From positions 24,715,578 through 24,779,577 of the forward strand of contig NC_086378.1 of the NCBI RefSeq assembly GCF_036588685.1: a stretch of DNA of 64,000 nucleotides, in the 5' to 3' direction. The position numbers and the translations under genes were made by a program. This document shows positions 42,501 through 45,628 of the stretch, in pieces. The notes under the pieces are model-generated. The model had not been told where the DNA came from. It saw nothing but the letters and a program-made list of their open reading frames with translations, and made no database searches. The DNA is from Mytilus trossulus (Eukaryota; Mollusca; Bivalvia; Mytilida; Mytilidae). The first letter of the stretch is position 1; each line of letters starts with the position of its first letter.

Positions 42501-44058
42501 CCCTGCTGTTTTTATTGCAAAAATCTATGACTTTGCAATACTGTCCTCGTTATGCTTCCATGAACAGGAAGAATAACAGTTACTGTGTAAATAAGTAAAC
42601 TGTCAAAATATGTTTAATATTTTAATCTTTGCATTATGTCATTAATAACATGTGTATTTCAAAAATGATTGACAAAATAGTTTGAGTTTCTTCCCACTGT
42701 GACTATTCTCTCACCCTACACAAATCCTGGCTTAAACACTATCTTCATGCATAATGTTATGTGAATATTTACTTTAACAAACAACAGTTAATTTTAGTCC
42801 CATAGATTTTCTTTCTTATTTAGTTTAATTTGTGATATAGATTATATTATTTCTTAAGTCTCAATACCAGGAATCATCCAGGACTTTAATTATTTTTTTA
42901 TTCTGAAAGAATTTGTAAAGTATCTGAAAGTTGGATGAATGTTGAAGGAAAAGTCCTGACATATCCTGGTCTATATTATTTTTTTTTTTTAAAGTCTTGA
43001 GATATCCTGAGAATTCCCCTAGTTTATAGCTGCTTGATTTGAAAGTCCTGAAATTTCCTGAAATTCTCCCATTAACTTTTTCACTAAAAAAATGTTTAAA
43101 TGCTTTACAGGATATTTTCAGGATTTCCCAGGATAATCTTGAGATATCCTGATTAAAAAAAAAGTCAGGATTTATTTCTGCAAGGGTGTTCCACAAATGA
43201 GTAACAATCCCTCATTTGAGTAATCATTTTGTAGTGCTAAAAAATAAAATATTATTAACTGAGTGTTTTTTCAAAAATGGCACATATTCATGAAAAATGC
43301 AGCAACTTTTCCAAAAGTTGATTATCCTTATCTTGATTTACAGATGAAGATACAAGCCCAAGAAAAATTTTAAAAAATGACTTTTTTCAAGGCTTCCAAC
43401 TTTTTTAAAACCCATAATAAAAATAAAGTTCTTTGGGAGAAGTTGTTCCATTTTCTATATATTTGTGCCATTTCACCTTAAAAGACCCATTTTTAGAAAA
43501 TTTAGTTTTTAGCATTATGAAATGATTACTCAAATGAGGGATTGTTACTCATTTGGGGAATACAATGTAGGTCCCCATTTGGTGGGTTGTCCACAGGCAC
43601 TTGTTTCTATCCATATAAATTCTATCTATTTATATGGATAGTCGACCTTCGTATGGATAGAAACAAGTGCCTGTAGGGTTGTCCCCAACCTGCTAAAGTT
43701 TTCAAAACTAAACATGCTATAACAGGTAAATAAAGGAAAGTCATATACAGGTAAATTATGACTGAAATCATTTTAATTACATAGCTGAAATGCTCTATGA
43801 TCGTATATGGCCTAAACAACCAAATTCGAATCATTCAAGGCCGAACTGGCTCCGTGGCCGAAATGTCTTATCCGTATTTGGCCCCCTTTTCAGTTTTCTG
43901 ACTCCTATTCTACACCTCCCAGCTGATTACAAATCTGACAACCTGCAATATAACTGATCAAATATTTCATATGAATTTTTCTTAGGTACAGCACCTTCAT
44001 CAATTTGTTCCACTGGGTTTCCGAGACAAATGAATGTTTCTTCTTCGTCTGAATCCAT
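6451..44058 (-). CDS. GPATCH1: GPATCH1, G-patch domain-containing protein 1 (19 coding exons)
   Basis: Nuclear G-patch protein of the spliceosome; family members stimulate DEAH-box RNA helicases through the glycine-rich patch. I assembled 19 exons whose phases all agree, 2907 nt coding 968 aa (human about 931 aa). In order: an acidic start MDSDEEET; the conserved N-terminal domain with [20 protein letters not shown] (about aa 36-55); the G-patch [11 protein letters not shown] (from about aa 157); the central block [74 protein letters not shown]; a Ser/Glu-rich acidic stretch; and a Lys/Ser-rich C-terminus. All have direct counterparts in animal GPATCH1. Introns 1, 7 and 17 are 4.7, 7.0 and 6.3 kb and packed with repeats. 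The C-terminal end is less certain than the rest. Confidence 0.92.
6938..7134 (-). CDS. GPATCH1: GPATCH1 exon 18
   Basis: 197 nt, phase 1 to 0, acceptor TATTTCAG, donor GTATTG. Encodes [20 protein letters not shown], then a basic tail [16 protein letters not shown] like the Lys-rich C-terminus of vertebrate GPATCH1, typical of nuclear splicing proteins. Confidence 0.88.
7769..7990 (+). repeat. T1 head fragment in GPATCH1 intron 17
   Basis: Begins AACAAGAGGCTCTCAAGAGC and continues CTGAATCGCTCACCTT, the T1 head, followed by about 180 bp of body-like sequence including TTCTATTTTAGCCATAGGAG. No T1 tail follows, so it is truncated. Confidence 0.6.
8628..9690. repeat. CGCCCCAC inverted-repeat element
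   Basis: The left part repeats CTGCCAACTCGCCCCACCTA and ATCTAGATAAATATATTATT with an interval near 140 bp. The right part carries the inverse, GTGGGGCGAGTTGGCAGGAG, three times. The whole looks like a roughly 1-kb fold-back with repeats in both arms. A separate 200-bp element has inserted into the right arm at 9333. Confidence 0.65.
9333..9532. mobile_element. 200-bp hAT-like MITE
   Basis: CAGGGTTCTCGCTAAGG at the left is perfectly inverted as CCTTAGCGAGAACCCTG at the right (17 bp). CAGNG ends are typical of hAT elements. The internal half carries GAGTCCTGGACTCA blocks that also mirror each other. I do not see a clean 8-bp target duplication. It interrupts the CGCCCCAC element. Confidence 0.72.
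9700..12235. other. Intron 17 interior, no feature recognised
   Basis: AT-rich intronic sequence. I find no supported exon, RNA gene or paired terminal repeats here; a diverged repeat could be missed by eye. Confidence 0.5.
12240..13398 (+). repeat. T1 element, two full units plus tail
   Basis: The block GTTTCAAAGGAGAAGATTTT at about 12303 recurs near 12801 and 13300, a spacing of about 500 bp. The tail contains a GACGACAGACGACGACGGAC run near 13333, then GCTCACATGACTATGCCAGG and TGAGCTAAAAA at 13398. The copy ends only 63 bp from exon 17. Confidence 0.7.
13461..13607 (-). CDS. GPATCH1: GPATCH1 exon 17
   Basis: 147 nt, phase 1 to 1, donor GTGAGT. Encodes [20 protein letters not shown] and [26 protein letters not shown] corresponds to the FGPRLPP segment of vertebrate GPATCH1. 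Confidence 0.88.
13925..14215 (+). repeat. Dispersed short repeat S2, copy 1
   Basis: From CCCAAGTCAGGAGCCTGCGA to CATTGGCAATCATTCC. Homologous to 16060-16330 and, in inverse, to 61790-61975. The 3' part TGGTCTC...TCATTGGCAATCAT is the shared signature. A fragment of the tail lies at 14670-14705. Likely SINE-derived; no coding content. Confidence 0.65.
14325..14463 (-). CDS. GPATCH1: GPATCH1 exon 16
   Basis: 139 nt, phase 0 to 1. Encodes [20 protein letters not shown] followed by more acidic residues; vertebrates have RPSMDLFRAIFASSSDE at this point. The donor GTATAA is weak-looking but phase-correct. Confidence 0.88.
14963..15094. repeat. Fold-back hairpin, 58-bp arms
   Basis: GTTACACAGTGCGCAATTGT is inverted at the right end as ACAATTGAACACTGTGTAAC. 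Pairing continues through CCTAATACG and AGGTCAATAA. The loop is GGTGAGGCGAAGCC. See the fold-back class finding. Confidence 0.8.
15403..15731 (-). CDS. GPATCH1: GPATCH1 exon 15
   Basis: 329 nt, phase 1 to 0. A polar Ser/Lys/Glu-rich stretch in which (P)xSIFSHL appears twice (KPVSIFSHL and KPKSIFSHL), a small internal repeat. Low conservation expected here. Supported by an open frame and consistent phases rather than by direct similarity. Confidence 0.85.
15837..15852. repeat. Perfect 16-bp palindrome CCCGCGAAATCGCGGG
   Basis: Arms CCCGCGA and TCGCGGG around AA, 105 bp upstream of exon 15. It heads a segment (15860-15990) whose sequence GAATTTCAGGAAAAGTATCA is echoed at 16349-16370, so it probably marks the edge of a short repeat. 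Confidence 0.6.
16060..16330 (+). repeat. Dispersed short repeat S2, copy 2
   Basis: From CAAGTCAGGGGCCTGTAATT to GTCTCATTGGCATTCATACC, with TTGAAGGCCGTGAGGTGACT in the middle. It aligns along its length with 13925-14215. Confidence 0.68.
16486..16909 (+). repeat. SINE-like repeat with (CAAT) tail
   Basis: A GC-rich body unlike the surrounding intron, with CTTTGCACGTTAAGAACCCT and GCAACAACTCTCTGAGGGG, ending GGACGTTAAGCAACCAACAA then TCAATCAATCAA. The simple-repeat tail suggests retroposition. The TTGCACGT-AA-CCCTTG core also occurs in the tRNA-derived SINE at 56735-57312. Four overlapping 60-78 codon frames here have no protein signature. Confidence 0.6.
17187..17342. repeat. Two-tier inverted repeat
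   Basis: The outer arms are AATAAAGTGTATTTT and AAAATACACTTTATT. The inner arms are ATCCACGGCGGTCA (17233) and TGACCGCCGTGGAT (17287), all perfect. A degenerate copy of the right outer part follows at 17430-17520 (CAGACAGAAATACACTTTAT). It looks like a small non-autonomous element with a duplicated end. Confidence 0.65.
18066..18166 (-). CDS. GPATCH1: GPATCH1 exon 14
   Basis: 101 nt, phase 2 to 1, acceptor TATTTCCAG, donor GTAAGG. Encodes [20 protein letters not shown] and [13 protein letters not shown]; VGLPxVKRDKxSVFNFLT is near-identical to vertebrates. Confidence 0.95.
18185..18680. other. Intron 13 interior, no feature recognised
   Basis: AT-rich intron between exons 14 and 13. No paired repeats or exon-like frames found. 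Confidence 0.5.
18684..18811 (-). CDS. GPATCH1: GPATCH1 exon 13
   Basis: 128 nt, phase 0 to 2, acceptor TTACTTCAG, donor GTAAGT. Encodes [20 protein letters not shown] and [13 protein letters not shown], matching KMKMFGKLTRDTFEWHPDKL and LCKRFNVPDPYP. Confidence 0.95.
19741..19919 (-). CDS. GPATCH1: GPATCH1 exon 12
   Basis: 179 nt, phase 1 to 0, acceptor ATAACCACAG, donor GTATAT. Encodes [20 protein letters not shown] and [12 protein letters not shown]; vertebrates have MTEWERGRERDEFARAA and SSRFTHAK. Confidence 0.93.
19922..20705. other. Intron 11 interior, no feature recognised
   Basis: AT-rich intron. Nothing supported before the fold-back at 20711. Confidence 0.5.
20711..20812. repeat. 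Fold-back hairpin next to exon 11 donor
   Basis: GATTATCATTGGTCATCTCG pairs imperfectly with the inverse of the right part (TTGAGATGTCCAACAATAAT). The loop is CTCGCTTTCGCTGTGACC. The right arm ends about 9 nt from the GPATCH1 exon 11 splice donor. Confidence 0.6.
20821..21171 (-). CDS. GPATCH1: GPATCH1 exon 11
   Basis: 351 nt, phase 1 to 1, acceptor ACTTTGCAG. Encodes [20 protein letters not shown], a variable Ser/Gln-rich linker, and [20 protein letters not shown] then VKQGMK, matching vertebrate FKPFAKDPEKQKRYDEFLV. A fold-back hairpin ends about 9 nt beyond its splice donor. Confidence 0.94.
21289..21629 (+). repeat. 38-bp minisatellite, about 9 copies
   Basis: The unit TGATTTGAAACCACTAGCAT + CTTGAATACTTAGGATTA repeats head to tail with exact 38-bp spacing (first copies at 21291 and 21329). 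Copies are nearly identical; variants are TTAGGATT versus TTATGATT. It lies in intron 10, about 120 bp upstream of the exon 11 acceptor. Confidence 0.93.
21918..22137. mobile_element. MITE with TACTGT ends
   Basis: The left end is TACTGTAAACTCAGAAATTT. The right end reads TTGAATTTACAGAATCCACA then GTA, the imperfect inverse. TTTATTATTG near each end is also mirrored. A single-ended relative, TACTGTAAACTCGGAAATTA, lies at 34870. It abuts the exon 10 donor (ends 22 bp away). Confidence 0.6.
22159..22380 (-). CDS. GPATCH1: GPATCH1 exon 10
   Basis: 222 nt, phase 1 to 1, acceptor CTATTACAG, donor GTAAGT. Encodes [20 protein letters not shown] and [19 protein letters not shown], matching the vertebrate YPPPELPRDYRPVHYF block. 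Confidence 0.94.
22818..22953 (-). CDS. GPATCH1: GPATCH1 exon 9
   Basis: 136 nt, phase 0 to 1, donor GTATGT. Encodes [20 protein letters not shown] and [11 protein letters not shown], matching vertebrate FGVGALEEEDDDIY and GWTAP. Confidence 0.95.
23621..23769. repeat. Fold-back hairpin, about 68-bp arms
   Basis: ATTGAATGCTTCTTTTTGTA is inverted as TACAAAAAGAAGCATTCAAT with one base offset. Pairing continues through AAAGCGTTGACCG and GTACATTTT. The loop is GAAGCGCTTCCGTGCTTC. Confidence 0.8.
23848..24037 (+). repeat. 48-bp minisatellite, about 4 copies
   Basis: The unit TATTTTCTGACCATTTTGGC + TCAGCCAAACCAATATTTCA + TCATACAG repeats nearly four times. Each unit holds TTGGCTCAGCCAA, a 13-bp inverted repeat. 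All three frames of both strands stay open because 48 is a multiple of three, which explains the overlapping short frames here; I do not call them genes. Confidence 0.9.
24320..24505 (-). CDS. GPATCH1: GPATCH1 exon 8
   Basis: 186 nt, phase 0 to 0, acceptor TTATTAACAG, donor GTATGT. Encodes [34 protein letters not shown] and RKGIRGQ; the NVHGL.Y.GLDP block is diagnostic for the family. Confidence 0.95.
24565..24655. repeat. Fold-back hairpin upstream of exon 8
   Basis: AATATCCAAAATTGTCAAC pairs with GTTGACAATTTTGGATATT, and AGGTTATTTCA with TGAAATAACTT. The loop is ATGAGGGCGCAGCCCGAAG. Ends 150 bases before the exon 8 acceptor reading along the plus strand. A short inverted pair, GGTGAATAA / TTATTCACC, follows near 25053-25075. 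Confidence 0.75.
25872..29795 (+). mobile_element. T2 element, level 2, inserted in level 1
   Basis: Starts AACCAGATGCTCCGCAGGGC directly after GGACC of level 1 and ends TTTGCGGTCGTATAAAA before ATTAAGAATC. It is itself split at 26761 and resumes at about 28713. The two parts add to about 1.97 kb, matching the complete copies at 32436 and 51735. Confidence 0.8.
26761..28712 (+). mobile_element. T2 element, level 3, complete, inserted in level 2
   Basis: About 1.95 kb. The head is AACCAGATGCTCCGCAGGGC then GTAGCTTTATACGACCGCAG. Next come short hairpin units TTGCACAATACTGTGCAA and TTTGGACC-type units. After these are four units of about 160 bp (AACTCCCAAAATCAAT at about 28045, 28203, 28366, 28526). 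A GACGACGACGACGACGAC run leads to the tail TTTGCGGTCGTATAAAA. Head TTTATACGACCGC and tail GCGGTCGTATAAA are perfect inverted copies. Confidence 0.85.
30430..31296 (+). repeat. T3 tandem-unit element
   Basis: The head GGGTTCCGCGGAACCC is a perfect palindrome followed by TGTCTCGCCTACTTTTGCTG and GGCTCAACAAAAAT. The body has units of 192 bp (TTCTGGATACTATCTTATGA at about 30721, 30913, 31105) plus one diverged unit. Near the right end GACGCCGCCGACGACGACGG is followed by TGTCTCGCTTTTTCAACTAA and GGCTCGACAAAAAT, echoing the head in direct orientation. No coding frame. Confidence 0.75.
31489..31569 (-). CDS. GPATCH1: GPATCH1 exon 7 (27-codon insertion)
   Basis: 81 nt, phase 0 on both sides, after AATAG and before GTTAAT. 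Encodes [20 protein letters not shown] then IVNALNK. I cannot align it with vertebrate GPATCH1, which runs directly from the acidic linker into the next block. Being a multiple of three, it could be skipped without frame loss. The acceptor is plausible but less strong than its neighbours. Confidence 0.6.
31962..32014 (-). CDS. GPATCH1: GPATCH1 exon 6
   Basis: 53 nt, phase 1 to 0, donor GTAAGT. Encodes [17 protein letters not shown], matching vertebrate VKIYGCALPP. Confidence 0.85.
32234..32261. repeat. Perfect 28-bp palindrome
   Basis: GAATTATTCACTT - GT - AAGTGAATAATTC. It can form a 13-bp stem. Lies in GPATCH1 intron 5. Confidence 0.85.
32436..34376 (+). mobile_element. T2 element, complete, uninterrupted
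   Basis: Runs from ACCAGATGCTCCGCAGGGCG to GCGGTCGTATAAAA, about 1.94 kb. Same order as 26761-28712: head, hairpin units, TTTGGACC units, four units of about 160 bp, ACGACGACGACGCC, tail. Flanks AATATAAAAAC and ATCGATG show no obvious target duplication. Short frames inside have no protein signature. Confidence 0.85.
34377..35490. other. Intron 5 interior; half of a TACTGT MITE
   Basis: At 34870 a single end TACTGTAAACTCGGAAATTA plus about 100 bp resembles the element at 21918. No opposite end is found. Nothing else recognised. Confidence 0.45.
35493..35575 (-). CDS. GPATCH1: GPATCH1 exon 5 (G-patch)
   Basis: 83 nt, phase 2 to 1. Encodes [20 protein letters not shown] followed by SRKKQEK. 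The GW and GxGxG glycines expected of a G-patch helicase-activating motif are present. Confidence 0.95.
35580..36190. other. Intron 4 interior, no feature recognised
   Basis: AT-rich intron between exons 5 and 4. No paired repeats seen. Confidence 0.5.
36195..36330 (-). repeat. T5 fragment, inverted
   Basis: GGGCATTATGTTTTTGGTCT, TCCGTCCGTCTGTCC and ACAGGTTAAAGTTTTTGGTC are the inverse of the right end of the element at 5080-5405. Confidence 0.65.
36435..36595 (-). CDS. GPATCH1: GPATCH1 exon 4
   Basis: 161 nt, phase 0 to 2, donor GTAAGA. Encodes [18 protein letters not shown] and ends LTDYILPEK, leading into the G-patch. Confidence 0.92.
36738..36823 (-). CDS. GPATCH1: GPATCH1 exon 3
   Basis: 86 nt, phase 1 to 0, donor GTAAATG. 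Encodes [19 protein letters not shown] then PEDFMDDE, aligning with the vertebrate VSSR and PEDFMDEED blocks. Confidence 0.92.
36885..37015 (+). repeat. Dispersed short repeat S4
   Basis: Contains GAGCATCACTGATGAGTCTT then GAAACACGCGTCTGGCGTAC and TATAATCCTGGTACCTTTGA. I recognise this as a common mussel dispersed repeat from memory; only one copy is in this window. Confidence 0.55.
37020..37765. other. Intron 2 interior, no feature recognised
   Basis: AT-rich intron. The 67-codon frame at 37450-37653 has no protein signature. Confidence 0.45.
37772..38802. mobile_element. hAT-like element, about 1.03 kb, non-coding
   Basis: The left end CAGTGCTCCAGCGAGAAATC mirrors the right end GGGCTAGCGAGAACACTG. 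The ends resemble the CAGGGTTCTCGCTAAGG ends of the 200-bp MITE at 9333. The first 60 and last 110 bp are GC-rich (GGGCAGGG; AGGGCGCGGCTGAGGGCACC) while the middle is AT-rich. No transposase frame remains. Confidence 0.65.
39113..39244 (-). CDS. GPATCH1: GPATCH1 exon 2
   Basis: 132 nt after acceptor TATATTACAG, ending phase 1 before GTAAAA. Encodes [12 protein letters not shown] through [20 protein letters not shown], the most conserved part of the N-terminal GPATCH1 domain. Confidence 0.93.
39888..40155 (+). repeat. Dispersed short repeat S1, copy 2
   Basis: From ATCAGGAGCCTCTGGCCTTT to CCATTCTCAATTTTA, aligned along its length with 3890-4153. Lies in intron 1. Confidence 0.75.
40479..40655. 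mobile_element. Poly-C-containing MITE
   Basis: CCCGTAGCCAGG at the left and CCTGGCTACGGG at the right are perfect 12-bp inverted repeats. Inside are two long C runs (near 40505-40517 and 40605-40632) next to each end. Elements with the end GCCCGTAGCCAGGAATT are widespread in invertebrate genomes; I know this from memory only. Confidence 0.7.
41578..41653 (+). repeat. Short tandem duplication
   Basis: The block TTTACAGGTAATGCCTGCCT and its copy TTTACAGGTAATGGTTGCCT lie 46 bp apart, each preceded by GTCCCC. Confidence 0.7.
43189..43560. mobile_element. 372-bp MITE with about 50-bp inverted repeats
   Basis: The left end TTCCACAAATGAGTAACAAT, then CCCTCATTTGAGTAATCATT, is inverted at the right as AATGATTACTCAAATGAGGG then ATTGTTACTCATTTGGGGAA. 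Pairing extends to TAGTGCTAAAA / TTTTAGCATTA. Lies inside the 1.8-kb element. Confidence 0.82.
43593..43675. mobile_element. 83-bp fold-back insertion with 9-bp target duplication
   Basis: ACAGGCACTTGTTTCTATCC at the left is inverted as GGATAGAAACAAGTGCCTGT at the right. It is flanked by direct 9-bp copies GGGTTGTCC (43584-43592 and 43676-43684). Removing it and one GGGTTGTCC restores the right end of the 1.8-kb element exactly. A 9-bp duplication suits Mutator-like elements, but the ends alone do not prove that. Confidence 0.85.
43995..44058 (-). CDS. GPATCH1: GPATCH1 exon 1
   Basis: 64 nt, from the ATG of MDSDEEET to ...EQIDE, ending phase 1 at GAAG before GTGCTG. The acidic start parallels the DSDSEED start of vertebrate GPATCH1. 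The first in-frame ATG is taken as start. An out-of-frame ATG lies 28 nt upstream. Confidence 0.85.
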
Positions 44059-44086
44059 TTTCTATGTTTTTCATGGAGGCTGCCAT
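44000..44086 (-). other. Upstream ORF overlapping GPATCH1 start
   Basis: ATG at 44086 opens a 28-residue frame ([12 protein letters not shown]...) that is out of frame with GPATCH1 and ends TGA inside exon 1 at 44000. If transcription starts upstream of 44086, ribosomes would meet this ATG (and a second in-frame ATG at 44074) before the GPATCH1 start. The transcription start is unknown. Confidence 0.4.
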
Positions 44087-44407
44087 TTAAACGTTACCGC
44101 AGTAAAATATCACAAATAAAATATTTTTTGGAATAAAAAAAGTATTATGATTATAAGATAAGACTCGGAGTTTGTTTTTAAAAAACATAACGATGTTTAA
44201 ATGATATTTACTACATTATTTATTAATTTTATCCAATAGAATTAACAAAAATGCGGTCAAGATTTATCCTCACAGCACTGCGCATGCGAATTAAAAAATG
44301 ATTTTGGGAATCACCCAGAGATGAACTACCTGCATAAGAATTTTTATTGTTTTGTCACGATTTGTGATGTAAGCTATTTAAAAATGGTTCTGCCTATATA
44401 GGTTAAC
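44059..44407. promoter_or_regulatory. Shared GPATCH1/SOCS6 bidirectional promoter region
   Basis: Only 349 bp separate the two divergent start codons, so both genes must be started from this stretch or from exons within it. It contains a TGCGCATGCG palindrome at 44279 and a GCTGCCATTT motif at 44079 whose inverse, AAATGGCAGC, resembles a YY1 site. No TATA box sits at a convincing position for GPATCH1. CTATATAG ending two bases before GTTAACATG at 44391-44402 could be a splice acceptor for a SOCS6 leader exon. Confidence 0.65.
44279..44288. promoter_or_regulatory. NRF-1-like palindrome TGCGCATGCG
   Basis: Matches nine to ten positions of the NRF-1 consensus YGCGCAYGCGCR. NRF-1 sites are common in animal bidirectional housekeeping promoters. 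GC content around it is higher than in the flanks. Binding is inferred. Confidence 0.5.
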
Positions 44408-45628
44408 ATGAAGAAGATATCCTTTAAAGGAATGAGACTGTCAAGTCAAGGAGTCGAAAGACAATCAGGTGAAAACAGCGAAACTCCCATCAGTACACTG
44501 GTTGCAGCATCAATTGAAAGTGACAATGTGGCACCATCTGGAACGTTGATTGATGAGCCTTCAATGCGTAAAAAGGAAAAATTTGGACTTTTCAAAAGTT
44601 TTAAAAGAAAATTGACGTTAAATTTTAGGCGTAAAACAGATGAAACTGACCACACTCACACCGAATCTCATTACACTGCTCCTAACATTTGTGATTCAAA
44701 CTCAAAGAAAAAGAAAGGAAGATGTCGAAAAACAATCTGTGATGCTTCATTAAAGTCTAATTCCTCATCTCATAGTTGTGATAGCTTAGATCTGACCACA
44801 TCTTCAAACAATTTACACAAGTTTAGTGATTATCATGTGAATACAGATTCAAATTCATTATTGACAAAAGATAAAGTTAGTTATCGTAATAAAGACATTT
44901 CAAGATTTCAGCAAAGTGATCATATAAAACCTGAAAAACACTCAAAAGAAAAACTGATTACATATCAAGAGGTACAACAAAGTGGGCAAGGAAATTCTGT
45001 GTATGCCTCGTCAAACGGACACTGTCTCAACTTGACCAGTTTTGTCTCAGTTGAAAAAAGACTAAATAATTCTCAGGAGCTGCTGTGCCATCCAGAGATT
45101 CTTGATGATGAAGGTGGTCCTAAAATCTGGAGTTTAACGCAAGAATTGTTCAGACTTTCAAAATTTGGATGGTATTGGGGTCCTATAACAAGAGTTGAAG
45201 CAGAAGATAAACTACTAAATCAGCCTGATGGTGCTTTTCTTGTTAGAGATAGCTCAGATGAGCGCTATTTGTTAAGTTTAAGTTTCAGATCATATGGTAG
45301 AACTTGGCATACAAGAATTGAACATTGTAATGGAATGTTTAGTTTCTATGCACAACCAGACACTGAGGGTTATCCCTCTATTGTTGATTTAATTGAACAT
45401 TCAATGAATGATTCTCAGACTGGAATATTTTGTTATTCTCGTTCAAGATCCCCTGGTGCTCCGTCATTCCCGGTTAGACTGACAAAACCTGTGTCAAGGT
45501 TTACACAAGTCAGATCATTGCAATATTTGTGTCGTTTTGTCATTCGTCAATATACTCGTTATGACCATATTCAAGAACTACCACTGCCGAAAAAGATAAA
45601 GGGATGGATTGAGGAAAATCAATATTGA
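44408..45628 (+). CDS. SOCS6: SOCS6-type suppressor of cytokine signalling
   Basis: An adaptor for a Cullin5-Elongin B/C ubiquitin ligase that binds phosphotyrosine targets and damps receptor tyrosine kinase or cytokine signalling. 406 aa in one uninterrupted exon, as in vertebrate SOCS6, and starting MKKIS like it. Residues 1-240 are a polar low-complexity arm with a basic patch (LFKSFKRKLTLNFRRK, about 61-76). The SH2 domain covers about 255-355: GWYWGPITRVEAEDKL opens it and FLVRDSSDERYLLSLSFRS holds the phosphotyrosine-binding Arg at 280. The SOCS box covers about 361-406: PVSRFTQVRSLQYLCRFVIR is the Elongin-binding BC box and LPLP (391-394) starts the Cul5 box. SH2 and SOCS box are far closer to SOCS6 than to SOCS7. 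The N-terminal arm is shorter than in vertebrates (535 aa total). Confidence 0.96.
   Translation: MKKISFKGMRLSSQGVERQSGENSETPISTLVAASIESDNVAPSGTLIDEPSMRKKEKFGLFKSFKRKLTLNFRRKTDETDHTHTESHYTAPNICDSNSKKKKGRCRKTICDASLKSNSSSHSCDSLDLTTSSNNLHKFSDYHVNTDSNSLLTKDKVSYRNKDISRFQQSDHIKPEKHSKEKLITYQEVQQSGQGNSVYASSNGHCLNLTSFVSVEKRLNNSQELLCHPEILDDEGGPKIWSLTQELFRLSKFGWYWGPITRVEAEDKLLNQPDGAFLVRDSSDERYLLSLSFRSYGRTWHTRIEHCNGMFSFYAQPDTEGYPSIVDLIEHSMNDSQTGIFCYSRSRSPGAPSFPVRLTKPVSRFTQVRSLQYLCRFVIRQYTRYDHIQELPLPKKIKGWIEENQY

Larger units (their letters stand above)
41866..43692. mobile_element. 1.8-kb inverted-repeat element in intron 1, twice invaded
   Basis: The left end, CAGGTTGGGGACAACCCACC followed by AAATGGGGA, matches the inverse of the right end once an 83-bp insertion (43593-43675) is removed: TCCCCATTTGGTGGGTTGTC then CCCAACCTG. 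Arms are 29 bp. The interior has no long frame and also contains the separate inverted-repeat element at 43189. The interior sequence at 42840-43150 is rich in TCCTGAAAT/GATATCCTG motifs. Confidence 0.75.
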
